Notes under the pieces: generated by a model
The model's input: the letters and a program-made list of their open reading frames with translations, nothing else
What the model was told of the DNA's origin: nothing
The model's database searches: none
In this document: positions 26,814 to 36,938 of the stretch, piece after piece
Layout: each line of letters starts with the position of its first letter
How positions within the stretch are numbered: the stretch's first letter is position 1
Assembly (NCBI RefSeq): GCF_024054195.1
Contig: NZ_JAMXLB010000001.1
Location: 2,655,524 to 2,719,523, forward strand
Direction: 5' to 3'
DNA from: Flavobacterium sp. NRK F7
GTDB taxonomy: Bacteria > Bacteroidota > Bacteroidia > Flavobacteriales > Flavobacteriaceae
DNA: 64,000 bases
Translations under genes and position numbers: made by a program

Positions 26814-27570
26814 TTTTATTTTTTGGCTTTAATTCTGTGGGTGCCAATTGCCCGTCTTTATTTTTTTCTAATCGAAATGTTTTTCTTGTTTCTTTTGAAA
26901 TTTTTTCTTTGGAGACTAACTTTCCATTTTCATAGGTTTCCCAATAACCCCACTTTCGATCATTTTTATATTGTCCTTTAATATTTATATTCCCTTTGCC
27001 ATCATAATACAAAGCTGGACCATCTAACTTTCCTTTTTTATAATTATAATCTTCTAAAATAGTTTCATTTTCAGCATATTTCTTGTAATTTCCATCTAAT
27101 TTCCCATTAGAATAATGGGATACTTCTGCTAAAGAACCGTCTTTGTAAAATACTTTTCTAACTCCGTCCAGTTTGCCTTGTTTATAATTTTCAACCGACA
27201 TCAGTTGATCACTATCGAAATGATAATACTTCCACTCTCCTTGTGGCAATTTATTAAGTAATAAGCCTTCACTTACTTTTTTACCATTTTGATGATAAAA
27301 AATAGCATAACACGAACCATCTCCTTTTGTAAAATCCCTTGTTGCTATAACTTTTCCAGCTTTTGTGTCATCAAAATAGGTAAAGATTCCTGTTTCTTTA
27401 CCATGATTAAAACTTCCTTCATACCTTGGTCTTTTAGATGCTTCATAACTACCTTTCCATAAACCATGACGTTGACCTTTATTATCAAATTGATTTATAT
27501 CCTTTTGAGAAAGAACCATATGGCAATTAAAAATTATAATAAAAGCCAGTAAATACGATTTTATTAACAT
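26806..27570 (-). CDS. MORN-repeat (YwqK-like) exported protein
   Basis: About 254 residues with a signal peptide ([18 protein letters not shown]). The body is a run of MORN-type repeats of about 20-24 residues (examples [23 protein letters not shown] and [13 protein letters not shown]). Homologues are called YwqK family antitoxins, but there is no toxin partner here and the protein is exported, so I do not use that label. The ATG at 27570 is preferred over a GTG at 27597 because it gives a normal signal peptide. It overlaps mnmA by 8 bp. Its molecular role is unknown. Confidence 0.75.
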   Translation of the reverse strand: MLIKSYLLAFIIIFNCHMVLSQKDINQFDNKGQRHGLWKGSYEASKRPRYEGSFNHGKETGIFTYFDDTKAGKVIATRDFTKGDGSCYAIFYHQNGKKVSEGLLLNKLPQGEWKYYHFDSDQLMSVENYKQGKLDGVRKVFYKDGSLAEVSHYSNGKLDGNYKKYAENETILEDYNYKKGKLDGPALYYDGKGNINIKGQYKNDRKWGYWETYENGKLVSKEKISKETRKTFRLEKNKDGQLAPTELKPKNKIE

Positions 27571-27702
27571 GTGTTTAATATTATTTTTTTTATTCACTTA
27601 TTTTATTTTCAATTACTTAAACAAAATAAAATTGAACGTTAAACTTTTTATGAAATACATTTTTTTCTTGTTCAACTGTAGGATATTTTGTTTAAAGTTT
27701 TT

Positions 27703-27710
27703 TAAATTTG
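27703..27710 (+). promoter_or_regulatory. -7 box upstream of the fasciclin gene
   Basis: TAAATTTG is an exact TAnnTTTG match 24 bp before the ATG at 27735. A TTTTG at 27686-27690 is too close to be a standard -33 element. Confidence 0.55.
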
Positions 27711-27734
27711 CTTAAACAATAAAAACAAATTACT

Positions 27735-28727
27735 ATGAAAAACTTTGCAAAATTAATCAAATTAACTTTAATCGCTACTACATTTGTAACGATGTTTTCT
27801 TGTTCTGATGATGACACTGTCGTAACACCAGAAAATAACAGCATTGCGGCTGTTGCATCAAGAGCTCCGCAATTTACAACTTTAGTTACTGCTCTAGATA
27901 AAGCAGGATTAGTACAAACATTAGACCAAAATGGGCCATTCACTGTTTTTGCTCCAACAAACGACGCATTCCAAGAATTTTTAAATGACAATGGATTTGC
28001 TAACTTAGATGCGGTTCCAGTTGCGACATTAAAAGAAATTCTTTTAAACCATGTAGTAATGGGTACTAATTTATCTTCAACTCTTTCTACAGGTTACGTA
28101 AAATCTTTAGGCAAAGGTTCTGCATCATCAACTAACACTTTAAGTTTATTTATTAATACAGCAAGTGGTGTTGAAATTAATGGTGTTGCTACTGTAACTG
28201 CTGCTGATATATTGGCTACAAATGGTGTAATTCATCAAGTAGATGCTGTTATTGGTCTCGCTACAATTGTTGACCACGCGATGGCCAACCCTAATTTCTC
28301 AACTTTAGTAACTGTTGTTACTAGCACTGATACTAACGGTAATGGTTTTGGTGACCAAAGCGCAGTAGCAACAGCCTTAACAACCAATACGACACCGTTA
28401 ACCGTTTTTGCTCCAACTAATGATGCCTTCGCAACGGCTGTTGGTGCAGGAGGTTTTGCTGAAAATGCTACACCAGCTCAAGTTTCAACCGTATTACAAT
28501 ATCATGTTACTGCCGCAGGAAATGTTCAATCATCAGCTTTAACAGACGGACAATCTGTACCAATGATTACAGATCCTACACAAAACATCACTATTGATTT
28601 AAGTACTCCTTCAGCACCAAAAATTACAGATCAATCTGCTACACAAGCGAACATTATTGCTGTGGATGTTCAATGTGCTAATGGTATTATCCACGCAGTT
28701 GACAAAGTATTACAACCAAGTTTATAA
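27735..28727 (+). CDS. Fasciclin-domain lipoprotein (two FAS1 domains)
   Basis: A 330-residue protein with a lipoprotein signal peptide ending in TMFSCSDDD. Two FAS1 domains follow at about residues 40-175 and 180-328; each has the H1 motif TVFAPTNDAF and the H2-type GVIHQVDAVIG or GIIHAVDKVL. FAS1 domains mediate adhesion between surface proteins or with polysaccharides. The gene is GC-richer than its surroundings in its coding part. It is monocistronic, with a clear -7 box and a strong terminator. Confidence 0.93.
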   Translation: MKNFAKLIKLTLIATTFVTMFSCSDDDTVVTPENNSIAAVASRAPQFTTLVTALDKAGLVQTLDQNGPFTVFAPTNDAFQEFLNDNGFANLDAVPVATLKEILLNHVVMGTNLSSTLSTGYVKSLGKGSASSTNTLSLFINTASGVEINGVATVTAADILATNGVIHQVDAVIGLATIVDHAMANPNFSTLVTVVTSTDTNGNGFGDQSAVATALTTNTTPLTVFAPTNDAFATAVGAGGFAENATPAQVSTVLQYHVTAAGNVQSSALTDGQSVPMITDPTQNITIDLSTPSAPKITDQSATQANIIAVDVQCANGIIHAVDKVLQPSL

Positions 28728-28769
28728 AAATAGAATTTTAGAAATCAGTTAAGTTTATATGTAGTATTA

Positions 28770-28808
28770 CATCCCTATTGTTAAAAATAACAATAGGGAT
28801 GTTTTTTT
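28770..28808. terminator. Strong bidirectional terminator, fasciclin gene and proC
   Basis: Perfect 14-bp stem (CATCCCTATTGTTA at 28770-28783 with its complement at 28788-28801), AAAA loop, and a seven-T run at 28802-28808. Confidence 0.9.
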
Positions 28809-28809
28809 A

Positions 28810-29619
28810 TTATAATAATGATTTTCCTAATTCTTCAGCTCTCGTATTAGCCGCTAAAATTCCTTTTTCTATCACTTTGATCAAATCTTTATCATTAAAA
28901 ATGAGTAAAGCTGCTTCCGTAGTTCCTTTTTTGGATGCTACTTTATCAATCCATTGTTCATGAGACAAATCACTTCTGTTTTGCAATTGCACAGCTCCAA
29001 TGAAAGTTTGATTAACCAAAAATTCAGCTTCCGATTTAGAAAATCCTAAATGCATTGCGGCTTGGATCATGGCATTCATAAAATAGAAAACATAGGCAGG
29101 TCCACTACCTGAAACAGCGGTTGTAGCATTCAACATTTCTTCTTTATCAATATAAATTGATTTACCAGTGGTATTAATGAGATTTTGGATAATAAATAAT
29201 TCTTTACGATCCACTTGAGAAGAAGCTGTAAAAACAGTCATTCCTAAACCTATCTGGGTGGGAATATTTGGCATGGAACGAATGACTTTGGAACATCCTA
29301 ATTTTTCTTGAATAGATTCGATGGTTACTCCAGCCATAACTGATAAAATGAGATGTTCCTCATGAATATACAAACGTATATCACTTGCTAATGCATTAAA
29401 ATCTTGAGGTTTGACTGCTAAAATAATAATATCAACTTCAAATAATGAGTCAATGGGTTTAGAATAGAAGTTAGAATCTTGTATGGTATATTTGTTTTTG
29501 TCACCAATTGGACTTCTTGTCAGCACAAAAATATCTGATGGCAAAATAAACCTTGAACTAACAAAACTATTAGCATACGTTTGTCCCATATTTCCGTAAC
29601 CAATGATAAGCGTTTTCAT
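28810..29619 (-). CDS. proC: Pyrroline-5-carboxylate reductase ProC
   Basis: A 269-residue enzyme, standard ProC length, that reduces pyrroline-5-carboxylate to proline with NAD(P)H. The N-terminal Rossmann motif is LIIGYGNMGQTYANS; the central AVKPQDF and the C-terminal signature TTAVSGSGPAYVFYFMNAM are clear. The gene ends at the fasciclin-side hairpin and has no close operon partner. proA and proB are not in the window. Confidence 0.95.
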   Translation of the reverse strand: MKTLIIGYGNMGQTYANSFVSSRFILPSDIFVLTRSPIGDKNKYTIQDSNFYSKPIDSLFEVDIIILAVKPQDFNALASDIRLYIHEEHLILSVMAGVTIESIQEKLGCSKVIRSMPNIPTQIGLGMTVFTASSQVDRKELFIIQNLINTTGKSIYIDKEEMLNATTAVSGSGPAYVFYFMNAMIQAAMHLGFSKSEAEFLVNQTFIGAVQLQNRSDLSHEQWIDKVASKKGTTEAALLIFNDKDLIKVIEKGILAANTRAEELGKSLL

Positions 29620-29746
29620 GTAGTAATTGTGTTATTTTCAAAATAATTTTTATAGTTTGCATAAGATAGTTTAAATATATTGACTAATTCTTCTATGAAA
29701 AACTTATGCAGGATTTGTAACAATTTGTCTCGTATTGTTTAAAAAA

Positions 29747-29773
29747 AAATCCCTATTTTTTAAATAGGGATTT
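29747..29773 (-). terminator. Terminator of yidC
   Basis: A 12-bp stem (AAATCCCTATTT at 29747-29758, complement at 29762-29773) with a 3-nt loop. On the minus strand it is followed by a T run encoded by the A run at 29741-29749. Confidence 0.82.
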
Positions 29774-29792
29774 ATATATAAAAGTAATATGA

Positions 29793-31673
29793 TTACTTAT
29801 TTTTCTTTTGAGCTTCCGCTTGTTCCATCATTTCCCTCATTTTTCTTTGGAACTTACTTTCTGTTTTGGGTTTTGATTTATTCTCTTGAATTTGTGCATG
29901 AATTTTATCTTCTTTTACGATATAATTTTTGATTACTAACATGATACCAATAGTAATTAAGTTAGAAATAAAATAATATAGCGATAAACCTGAAGCGTAG
30001 TTGTTAAAGAAGAACAACATCATTAATGGAGATATATAAATCATAATCTTCATGATTTTGCTCATATCTGGCATACCTTCTTGAGTAGGTGCGCTCATTT
30101 GTTGATCGCCCGTTGTCATTCTCATATAGAAGAAAATCGCAATAGATGCCAAAATTGGAAATAAACTCACATGACTTCCATATAAAGGAATATGGAAAGG
30201 CAACTCATAAATACTATCATACGATGATAAATCATTCGCCCATAAGAAACTTTTTTGTCTTAAATCAAACATCGATGGGAAAAATTGAAATAAAGCATAG
30301 AAAACAGGCATTTGCATTAAAGCAGGTAAACAACCAGCCATTGGATTTACACCCGCTTTAGAATACAATTTCATAGTTTCCTGTTGCTTCTTCATTGCAT
30401 TGTCTTTATACTTCTCATTCAATTCTGCAATTTCAGGACGAAGTACTTTCATTTTCGCTTGAGAAACATACGATTTATATGTAACTGGCGACATTGCTAT
30501 TCTTACCAAAATGGTAAAAATAATAATTGCAAATCCGTATCCAATACCAATACTAGAAATAAGTCCGAATACAGGAATAAAAATATAACGATTAATCCAA
30601 CCGAAAATTCCCCAACCTAAGGGCATGATTTCATCTAAATTTCTATCATAATCATTTAGAATCTGATATTTAGCAGGTCCGTAATACCAATTCATATTAT
30701 AATTAATCGCACCGTTTTTAACTTCTAAAGGTACTTGAGCGATAAAGTTTTTTGTAAAAATGGTATCTTTCTCTTCATCATCCACCAAATTATCAGAAAC
30801 AAATTTTGCTGATTTAAAAGGAGTATCTGTTAACAAAATAGAAGTAAACATATGCTGTTTAAACGCAATGTATGTAACCTCTTCTGCTGTATCTTCCGAA
30901 TCTCTAGCTGCATTTAAATAATCGTCTTTTCCACCTTCGTATTCAAAAACCAATTCAGTGTATCTATTTTCATAAGAAATACTTTTTTCATTACGATAGG
31001 TTTTCAATTGCCATTCTAAATCAACAGGTTTAGTAGTATTAATTACATTTTCTAATCCTTGAGAACGAATAGAAAAATCCAACATATACTCACCTGGTTT
31101 CAATACATAACGATACTCTAAAAATTGTGTAGGTCCTGCTTTTAATTGCATGGTTACCACTTGATTTTCTCCTTCTTTAGATTCTTTAGGTTCAAAGAAC
31201 AAATCGGAAGTATGCAACAAACGATTATCAGTAGTATTTAAAGCTAAATCAAATTTAGAATTGTTATCCTTGATAATTTTTACAGGTTGATTGGAATTTT
31301 TAGTAAACTTATCATAACCTAAAACGGTTGCATCAACGATGTACCCTCCTTTATTTGCAATTTTTAAAGAAAGTACATCATTTTTAATTTCAGTAAAGTC
31401 TTCTTTAGCTGTAGGCAATGTCGCTGAATAAGCAAAAGTTCCTAAAGCTGCTTTTGCTTTCTCTTTAGAAATAGAATCTGATTCGATACTAGCAGTTGCA
31501 GGTGAAGCCACTACATCTTGCTCTTCTTCTTGCTCTTTTTTAACCTGTTCTTGTTTTTCTTTTTCTTTTAATTCTTCAGGTGTGGGTTGATTTGAATACA
31601 TCATCCACATTAAAATACCAGAAATTAATACAAATCCAATAATTGATTTAAAATCAAACTTTTTTTCTTCCAT
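29793..31673 (-). CDS. yidC: Membrane protein insertase YidC
   Basis: A 626-residue protein with an N-terminal membrane anchor, a charged Glu/Gln-rich linker (about residues 34-60), a large periplasmic P1-type domain (about 80-360) and the conserved C-terminal insertase core (about 370-600, with IAMSPVTYKSYVSQAKM and GVNPMAGCLPALMQMP). It inserts membrane proteins alone or with Sec. The C-terminus is basic (KFQRKMREMMEQAEAQKKNK), as in ribosome-binding YidC tails. It lies downstream of pyrG with the structured element described below between them. Confidence 0.95.
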   Translation of the reverse strand: MEEKKFDFKSIIGFVLISGILMWMMYSNQPTPEELKEKEKQEQVKKEQEEEQDVVASPATASIESDSISKEKAKAALGTFAYSATLPTAKEDFTEIKNDVLSLKIANKGGYIVDATVLGYDKFTKNSNQPVKIIKDNNSKFDLALNTTDNRLLHTSDLFFEPKESKEGENQVVTMQLKAGPTQFLEYRYVLKPGEYMLDFSIRSQGLENVINTTKPVDLEWQLKTYRNEKSISYENRYTELVFEYEGGKDDYLNAARDSEDTAEEVTYIAFKQHMFTSILLTDTPFKSAKFVSDNLVDDEEKDTIFTKNFIAQVPLEVKNGAINYNMNWYYGPAKYQILNDYDRNLDEIMPLGWGIFGWINRYIFIPVFGLISSIGIGYGFAIIIFTILVRIAMSPVTYKSYVSQAKMKVLRPEIAELNEKYKDNAMKKQQETMKLYSKAGVNPMAGCLPALMQMPVFYALFQFFPSMFDLRQKSFLWANDLSSYDSIYELPFHIPLYGSHVSLFPILASIAIFFYMRMTTGDQQMSAPTQEGMPDMSKIMKIMIYISPLMMLFFFNNYASGLSLYYFISNLITIGIMLVIKNYIVKEDKIHAQIQENKSKPKTESKFQRKMREMMEQAEAQKKNK

Positions 31674-31747
31674 TTTAATTATTTGTTCTACAAGCCAATG
31701 CTCCTAGAAATTACTATTACTACTAATTATCGAATAGAAAAAAGGAA

Positions 31748-31850
31748 TAGCCCCGATTGCAGTGAACATCCTGTTTGGATTAACTATCATATCGTATGGA
31801 AATGATTTTGTTATCCAAACAGATGGCAACGTAAAGCGGGAAAATGGATT
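31748..31850 (+). ncRNA. Structured intergenic element (Flavo-1-like RNA candidate)
   Basis: A fully nested set of helices is readable by eye: CCCG (31752-31755) with CGGG (31837-31840); TTGC (31757-31760) with GCAA (31826-31829); CAT (31767-31769) with ATG (31823-31825); CTGTTTGGAT (31771-31780) with ATCCAAACAG (31813-31822); then AAC/GTT and ATCAT (31786-31790) with ATGAT (31802-31806) closing the tip. The 5' AGCCCCGATTG and 3' AAAGCGGGAAA strings resemble an element that recurs between genes in Flavobacterium genomes, possibly the published Flavo-1 motif; that link is from memory. Orientation and transcription are unproven, since both neighbours are on the minus strand. No protein reading across it looks real. 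Confidence 0.6.
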
Positions 31851-31881
31851 GCAACAATTACCAAACCATTCGCTTCAAATT

Positions 31882-33522
<1,641 letters not shown>

Positions 33523-33535
33523 TTAAAAAACTTGG

Positions 33536-33567
33536 CAAAAATACGATTAAATTTATGAATTAGACAA
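33536..33567 (-). promoter_or_regulatory. pyrG promoter, -33 and -7 elements
   Basis: On the minus strand a TTG at 33567-33565 is followed after 21 bp by TATTTTTG at 33543-33536, matching TAnnTTTG. Spacing fits Bacteroidota promoters, and the box lies about 40 bp upstream of the pyrG ATG. Confidence 0.6.
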
Positions 33568-33759
33568 TTTCATATCTCTAAAATTTATTTTTTACTAACA
33601 ACATAATCTAGAATATTTAATCACAATAAATTAATGCATAAGCATTGATAAACAGTTCTAATTATTGACAAAAAAGAGTAGCCTGAATATGTTTGCATCT
33701 TTTTCTTAAAAAATAAATATTAAATTATGTATACTGTTAAAAAAATTAACTTTTTTTAA

Positions 33760-33767
33760 TATATTTG
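33760..33767 (+). promoter_or_regulatory. -7 box upstream of the RDD gene
   Basis: TATATTTG is an exact TAnnTTTG match 26 bp before the ATG at 33794. The intergenic stretch 33496-33793 is otherwise AT-rich with no other supported feature except the pyrG promoter. Confidence 0.55.
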
Positions 33768-33793
33768 ATACACTAACAATTAAAACTAATACT

Positions 33794-34162
33794 ATGGAAG
33801 TTTCAAAATTAAACAGGTTTTTAGCGCTTTTTATTGATGGAATTATTGGTTCTATCCTTTATTATTTAGGTGTTTTTCTATATGGAGCAACTGGATTATC
33901 TCTATTAGTCACCATTGGAGGATTAGTTTACTTAGCCTATCTTTTATTAAGAGATGCCTTATTTGGTGGTCAAAGCATTGGTAAAAAAGTAATGAAATAC
34001 AAAGCAGTTAAAGAAGATGGAACTTCATTAGACGGCGATTTTATGTCTAGTTTAATAAGAAATATTACTTTACTAATCCCATTAGTAGACGCTATTTTAG
34101 TATTGATAGACAAACCTAGACTTGGGGATACAATTGCAAAAACAAAAGTTGTTAATGTTTAA
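33794..34162 (+). CDS. RDD family membrane protein
   Basis: A 122-residue inner-membrane protein with three hydrophobic segments. The family signature begins RFLALFIDGIIGSILYY (Arg plus first Asp) and continues to DALFGGQSIGKKVMKYK and LIRNITLLIPLVDAI with the later Asp. Some RDD proteins act in ion transport, but most are uncharacterised, so no substrate is proposed. It is divergent from pyrG and ends at a hairpin shared with the DUF3820 gene. Confidence 0.85.
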   Translation: MEVSKLNRFLALFIDGIIGSILYYLGVFLYGATGLSLLVTIGGLVYLAYLLLRDALFGGQSIGKKVMKYKAVKEDGTSLDGDFMSSLIRNITLLIPLVDAILVLIDKPRLGDTIAKTKVVNV

Positions 34163-34185
34163 AAATCAACAGGAATAAAATAAAA

Positions 34186-34218
34186 AAATAAAAGCTCCAA
34201 TTGTTGGAGCTTTTATTT
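34186..34218. terminator. Bidirectional terminator, RDD gene and DUF3820 gene
   Basis: A perfect 15-bp stem (AAATAAAAGCTCCAA at 34186-34200 and its complement at 34204-34218) with a TTG loop. It overlaps the last codons of the DUF3820 gene. Confidence 0.88.
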
Positions 34219-34440
34219 TTTAGGAAAATTTCTCCTAATATTTCGTATCATTTCTTCTAGACCGTTTAATTTGAGTTCGTAAACCAATTGCAATTGTGTT
34301 CCTAATTGCCCTTTTGGAAACCCTTTATTGGCATACCACACCATATAATATTCTGGTAAATCGATCAAATACCAATCTTTATATTTACCGAAAGGCATTT
34401 TGGTATGAGCCAATTTTATGAGTTGATCGTTTGGTGTCAA
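34213..34440 (-). CDS. DUF3820 family small protein
   Basis: A 75-residue protein with the DUF3820 core: KMPFGKYKDWYLIDLPEYYMVWYANKGFPKGQLG. The family is widespread in proteobacteria and Bacteroidota and is sometimes named a quorum-regulated virulence factor, without firm evidence. The start at 34440 is TTG; the first in-frame ATG is at the KM of MPFGKYK, which would remove conserved residues such as LAHTK, so TTG is preferred. The stop codon lies in the terminator hairpin. Confidence 0.8.
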   Translation of the reverse strand: MTPNDQLIKLAHTKMPFGKYKDWYLIDLPEYYMVWYANKGFPKGQLGTQLQLVYELKLNGLEEMIRNIRRNFPKK

Positions 34441-34478
34441 AGAAATGGTAAAATTGTATTATTTATTTAAACGTAAAG

Positions 34479-34883
34479 TTATTTCCAATTAAAAGTGACT
34501 TCTTTTTCTATATCTGGATGCAAACTCAATAAAACAGGACAGGTCATGGCAGCTCGTTCTAAAATCGTTTTATTTTTATCAGAAGTTGCAATTGACAGAT
34601 TCAATTCCACAATTATTTTAGCAATCTTTCTAGGTTCTGCTTGCATGATTTTAGTAACTGAAAGTGTGGAATCTTTTAAATCAATATCCAAATCCTTGGT
34701 TTTGATGGCCATAATTGACACCATACAACTTCCTAATGCGGTTGCTACTAAATCGGTAGGAGAAAATGCTTCTCCTTTTCCATGATTGTCTGTTGGTGCA
34801 TCCGTTAAAATTTCAGTTCCAGATTGTAAGTGAATACAAGTAGTTCTTAATTCACCAACATAGGTTATTTTTGATGTAGGCAT
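34479..34883 (-). CDS. OsmC/Ohr family protein
   Basis: A 134-residue protein of OsmC length. The conserved first Cys is in ALGSCMVSIM and the second in AAMTCPVLLSL; together they form the peroxidatic/resolving pair of the family. The AFSPTDLVATALG segment is typical. It probably detoxifies organic hydroperoxides in the cytoplasm. It starts 2 bp after the stop of the LysM/periplasmic-binding fusion gene, so it is probably cotranscribed. Confidence 0.9.
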   Translation of the reverse strand: MPTSKITYVGELRTTCIHLQSGTEILTDAPTDNHGKGEAFSPTDLVATALGSCMVSIMAIKTKDLDIDLKDSTLSVTKIMQAEPRKIAKIIVELNLSIATSDKNKTILERAAMTCPVLLSLHPDIEKEVTFNWK

Positions 34884-34885
34884 AG

Positions 34886-36871
34886 TTATTCTATCACTCT
34901 TTTAATGGAATAATCAGTATCGTAATACATTAGATAAACTCCTTTATTAATAATATTTCCATTGTCGTTGACATAATCAAACGTATTCTCAAAATATTCT
35001 GTTCTGAAGTTTTGGTTTGATTTAGCAAAACCTTCATTTTGACAAATTCTTAAAATGGTATCAAAAGTAACATCGAAACCTCTAGCTGCAGCGCTACTTG
35101 GCAATGTACCATTTTCCTTCTTATATTTATTAGCGAACATTTTATCTGAATTCGTTTCTATTTCTTTTCTAATGGATGGAAACAACATATTTAACTCTGT
35201 TAAATTAGTCATTGGGATTTCTTCAAAATCTAAAGTCTCATACAATTTTAAAACCACCATTTGAATATCGTATTCAGGTTTTAATTTTTTAAGGAAATTG
35301 GTAACATTTAAAATTTGAGCGGTAGTTTCCGACTCTATGATTACATAATTCTTTTTATTCTTTTGCAAAAATATTTTCAACTGATCCGTATCTACACTTC
35401 CTTTAGCGGTATAGCCTGGAAATTTAATGTCTTGATAACGCGATTCCAAATACTCTTTGGTAGATCCTTTTTTATTGCTCACCACTGCCACTACATTTCC
35501 ATTATTGACTTTAAAATATTCAAATAATTTTTTAATCATATAGTCTTCAGATGGTACCGCATTATAAAGGTTAGGTAATTTTAAACCTACTTCTTTTGAT
35601 AATGGAGAAATTACAGGAATACTATCTTTTAGTAAAAATTCGGCTGTTTTTTCTGCATGCGAATTTTGGAAAGGACCAATGACAGCATCTACATTTGAAA
35701 AATCATTATCCGAAATTAGTTTCGCAATATTAGAAGAAGTTCTCGAACTTTCAACATCTAAAATTTTAACTTGCACTGGTAACCCTAAAACACGCGCTGA
35801 ATCTATAGCCATCATCGCACCAGAATAAAATTCCAATGATAAATTTAATAATGGATTTTCTTTTAAGTCTTGTTTCGTAAGAGCTGTATTTGCTTCAAGC
35901 TTACTTAGATTGAATGGCAATAATAATACTAAATTCTTCTTTTTCTTTTTGTTTGCCGTTACGACTAAATTAGCAACTGGTTTTACAATAAAATTAATGG
36001 TATCTTTTTTTGGAAAATCGTCTAATGGAATCACTTTTATAGAAGATTCTGGAGAAGTGGTATTAGTAACAACAGTTGAAGTTGAAGTTGTTGTAGGTAA
36101 CTTTAAAACCATCCCTTCTTTTAAGCCATCTTTTAATTCAGGATTTAAGGCAAAAAGCTCTTCTCTAGAAATGTTCAATTCTCTCGTTAAACTGAAAAGT
36201 GTTTGTCTTGGTTTTACGGTGTATAAATTAGAATTAGAATTCGTTGAACCCACAGTGGTTACTGTTTTTTCCGTTTTTCTTTTTAACGTTAAAATAGAAC
36301 CTTCTTTTAATCCATCTTTAGCATCCGGATTTTGAGCAATAATGTCCTCAATTGCCACATTGTATTTTTTAGAAATTCCATATAAAGTTTCTTGTGGTAG
36401 TACTTTATGAGAAAAAGTTTCCACAGTATTTTTAGTATTTTCTACTTCTAAATAATTTTCAGTAACAGCAACTTCCTCTTTACCTACAATAATTTCTTGT
36501 CCTTTTTTTAAGCCATCTTTTAAAAGTTCAGCATTCCACTCTTGAAGTTGAGGAACCGAAACCTCATATTCTCTAGCAATACTGTATAACGTTTCTTTTG
36601 CTTTGACCTCATGAATAATATTTTTGGTTTCTTTTTTTGTAATTGCCACACTAGAAGCTTTAGGAATAAGCAGAATAGTTCCTTCTTCAATTCCTTTTTT
36701 TGCATCTGGATTTAATCTATAAATATCATAAGGTGTTACTTGATATTTTATTGCAATTTGATATATCGTTTCGCCTTTAGCGACATTATGTCTCACAAAA
36801 TTATCTTGTTTGGCTTTGGCTGCACAAGAGATAAAGACAAAAAATAGAATTAAAAGCTTAAAAATTCTCAT
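34886..36871 (-). CDS. LysM lipoprotein-like protein fused to a type I periplasmic-binding (LpoA-like) domain
   Basis: A 661-residue exported protein; the N-terminus IFKLLILFFVFISCAAKAKQ could be a lipobox (ISCA) or type I site. Four LysM domains follow at about residues 25-70, 85-130, 150-198 and 213-258, each with the GETIYQIA or ETLYSIA type start and a GLKEG turn. After a Thr/Ser linker, residues about 310-655 form a type I periplasmic-binding fold (LVLLLPFNLSKL, VDAVIGPFQNSHAEKTAEF). No transporter genes adjoin it. The same fold occurs in LpoA, an activator of a peptidoglycan synthase, so a cell-wall regulatory role is an inference. Confidence 0.85.
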   Translation of the reverse strand: MRIFKLLILFFVFISCAAKAKQDNFVRHNVAKGETIYQIAIKYQVTPYDIYRLNPDAKKGIEEGTILLIPKASSVAITKKETKNIIHEVKAKETLYSIAREYEVSVPQLQEWNAELLKDGLKKGQEIIVGKEEVAVTENYLEVENTKNTVETFSHKVLPQETLYGISKKYNVAIEDIIAQNPDAKDGLKEGSILTLKRKTEKTVTTVGSTNSNSNLYTVKPRQTLFSLTRELNISREELFALNPELKDGLKEGMVLKLPTTTSTSTVVTNTTSPESSIKVIPLDDFPKKDTINFIVKPVANLVVTANKKKKKNLVLLLPFNLSKLEANTALTKQDLKENPLLNLSLEFYSGAMMAIDSARVLGLPVQVKILDVESSRTSSNIAKLISDNDFSNVDAVIGPFQNSHAEKTAEFLLKDSIPVISPLSKEVGLKLPNLYNAVPSEDYMIKKLFEYFKVNNGNVVAVVSNKKGSTKEYLESRYQDIKFPGYTAKGSVDTDQLKIFLQKNKKNYVIIESETTAQILNVTNFLKKLKPEYDIQMVVLKLYETLDFEEIPMTNLTELNMLFPSIRKEIETNSDKMFANKYKKENGTLPSSAAARGFDVTFDTILRICQNEGFAKSNQNFRTEYFENTFDYVNDNGNIINKGVYLMYYDTDYSIKRVIE

Positions 36872-36938
36872 AATTAGGTTTTAAATTGTTATAGAATAAC
36901 AAATAGATTTGTGATTTATTATATGGTATTGTCAAATT

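Noticed and set aside
26806..27570. Toxin-antitoxin system antitoxin (YwqK label)
   Set aside because: The protein has a signal peptide and MORN repeats, and no toxin gene adjoins it.
34886..36871. Amino-acid ABC transporter receptor
   Set aside because: No permease or ATPase gene nearby, and four LysM domains point to the cell wall.
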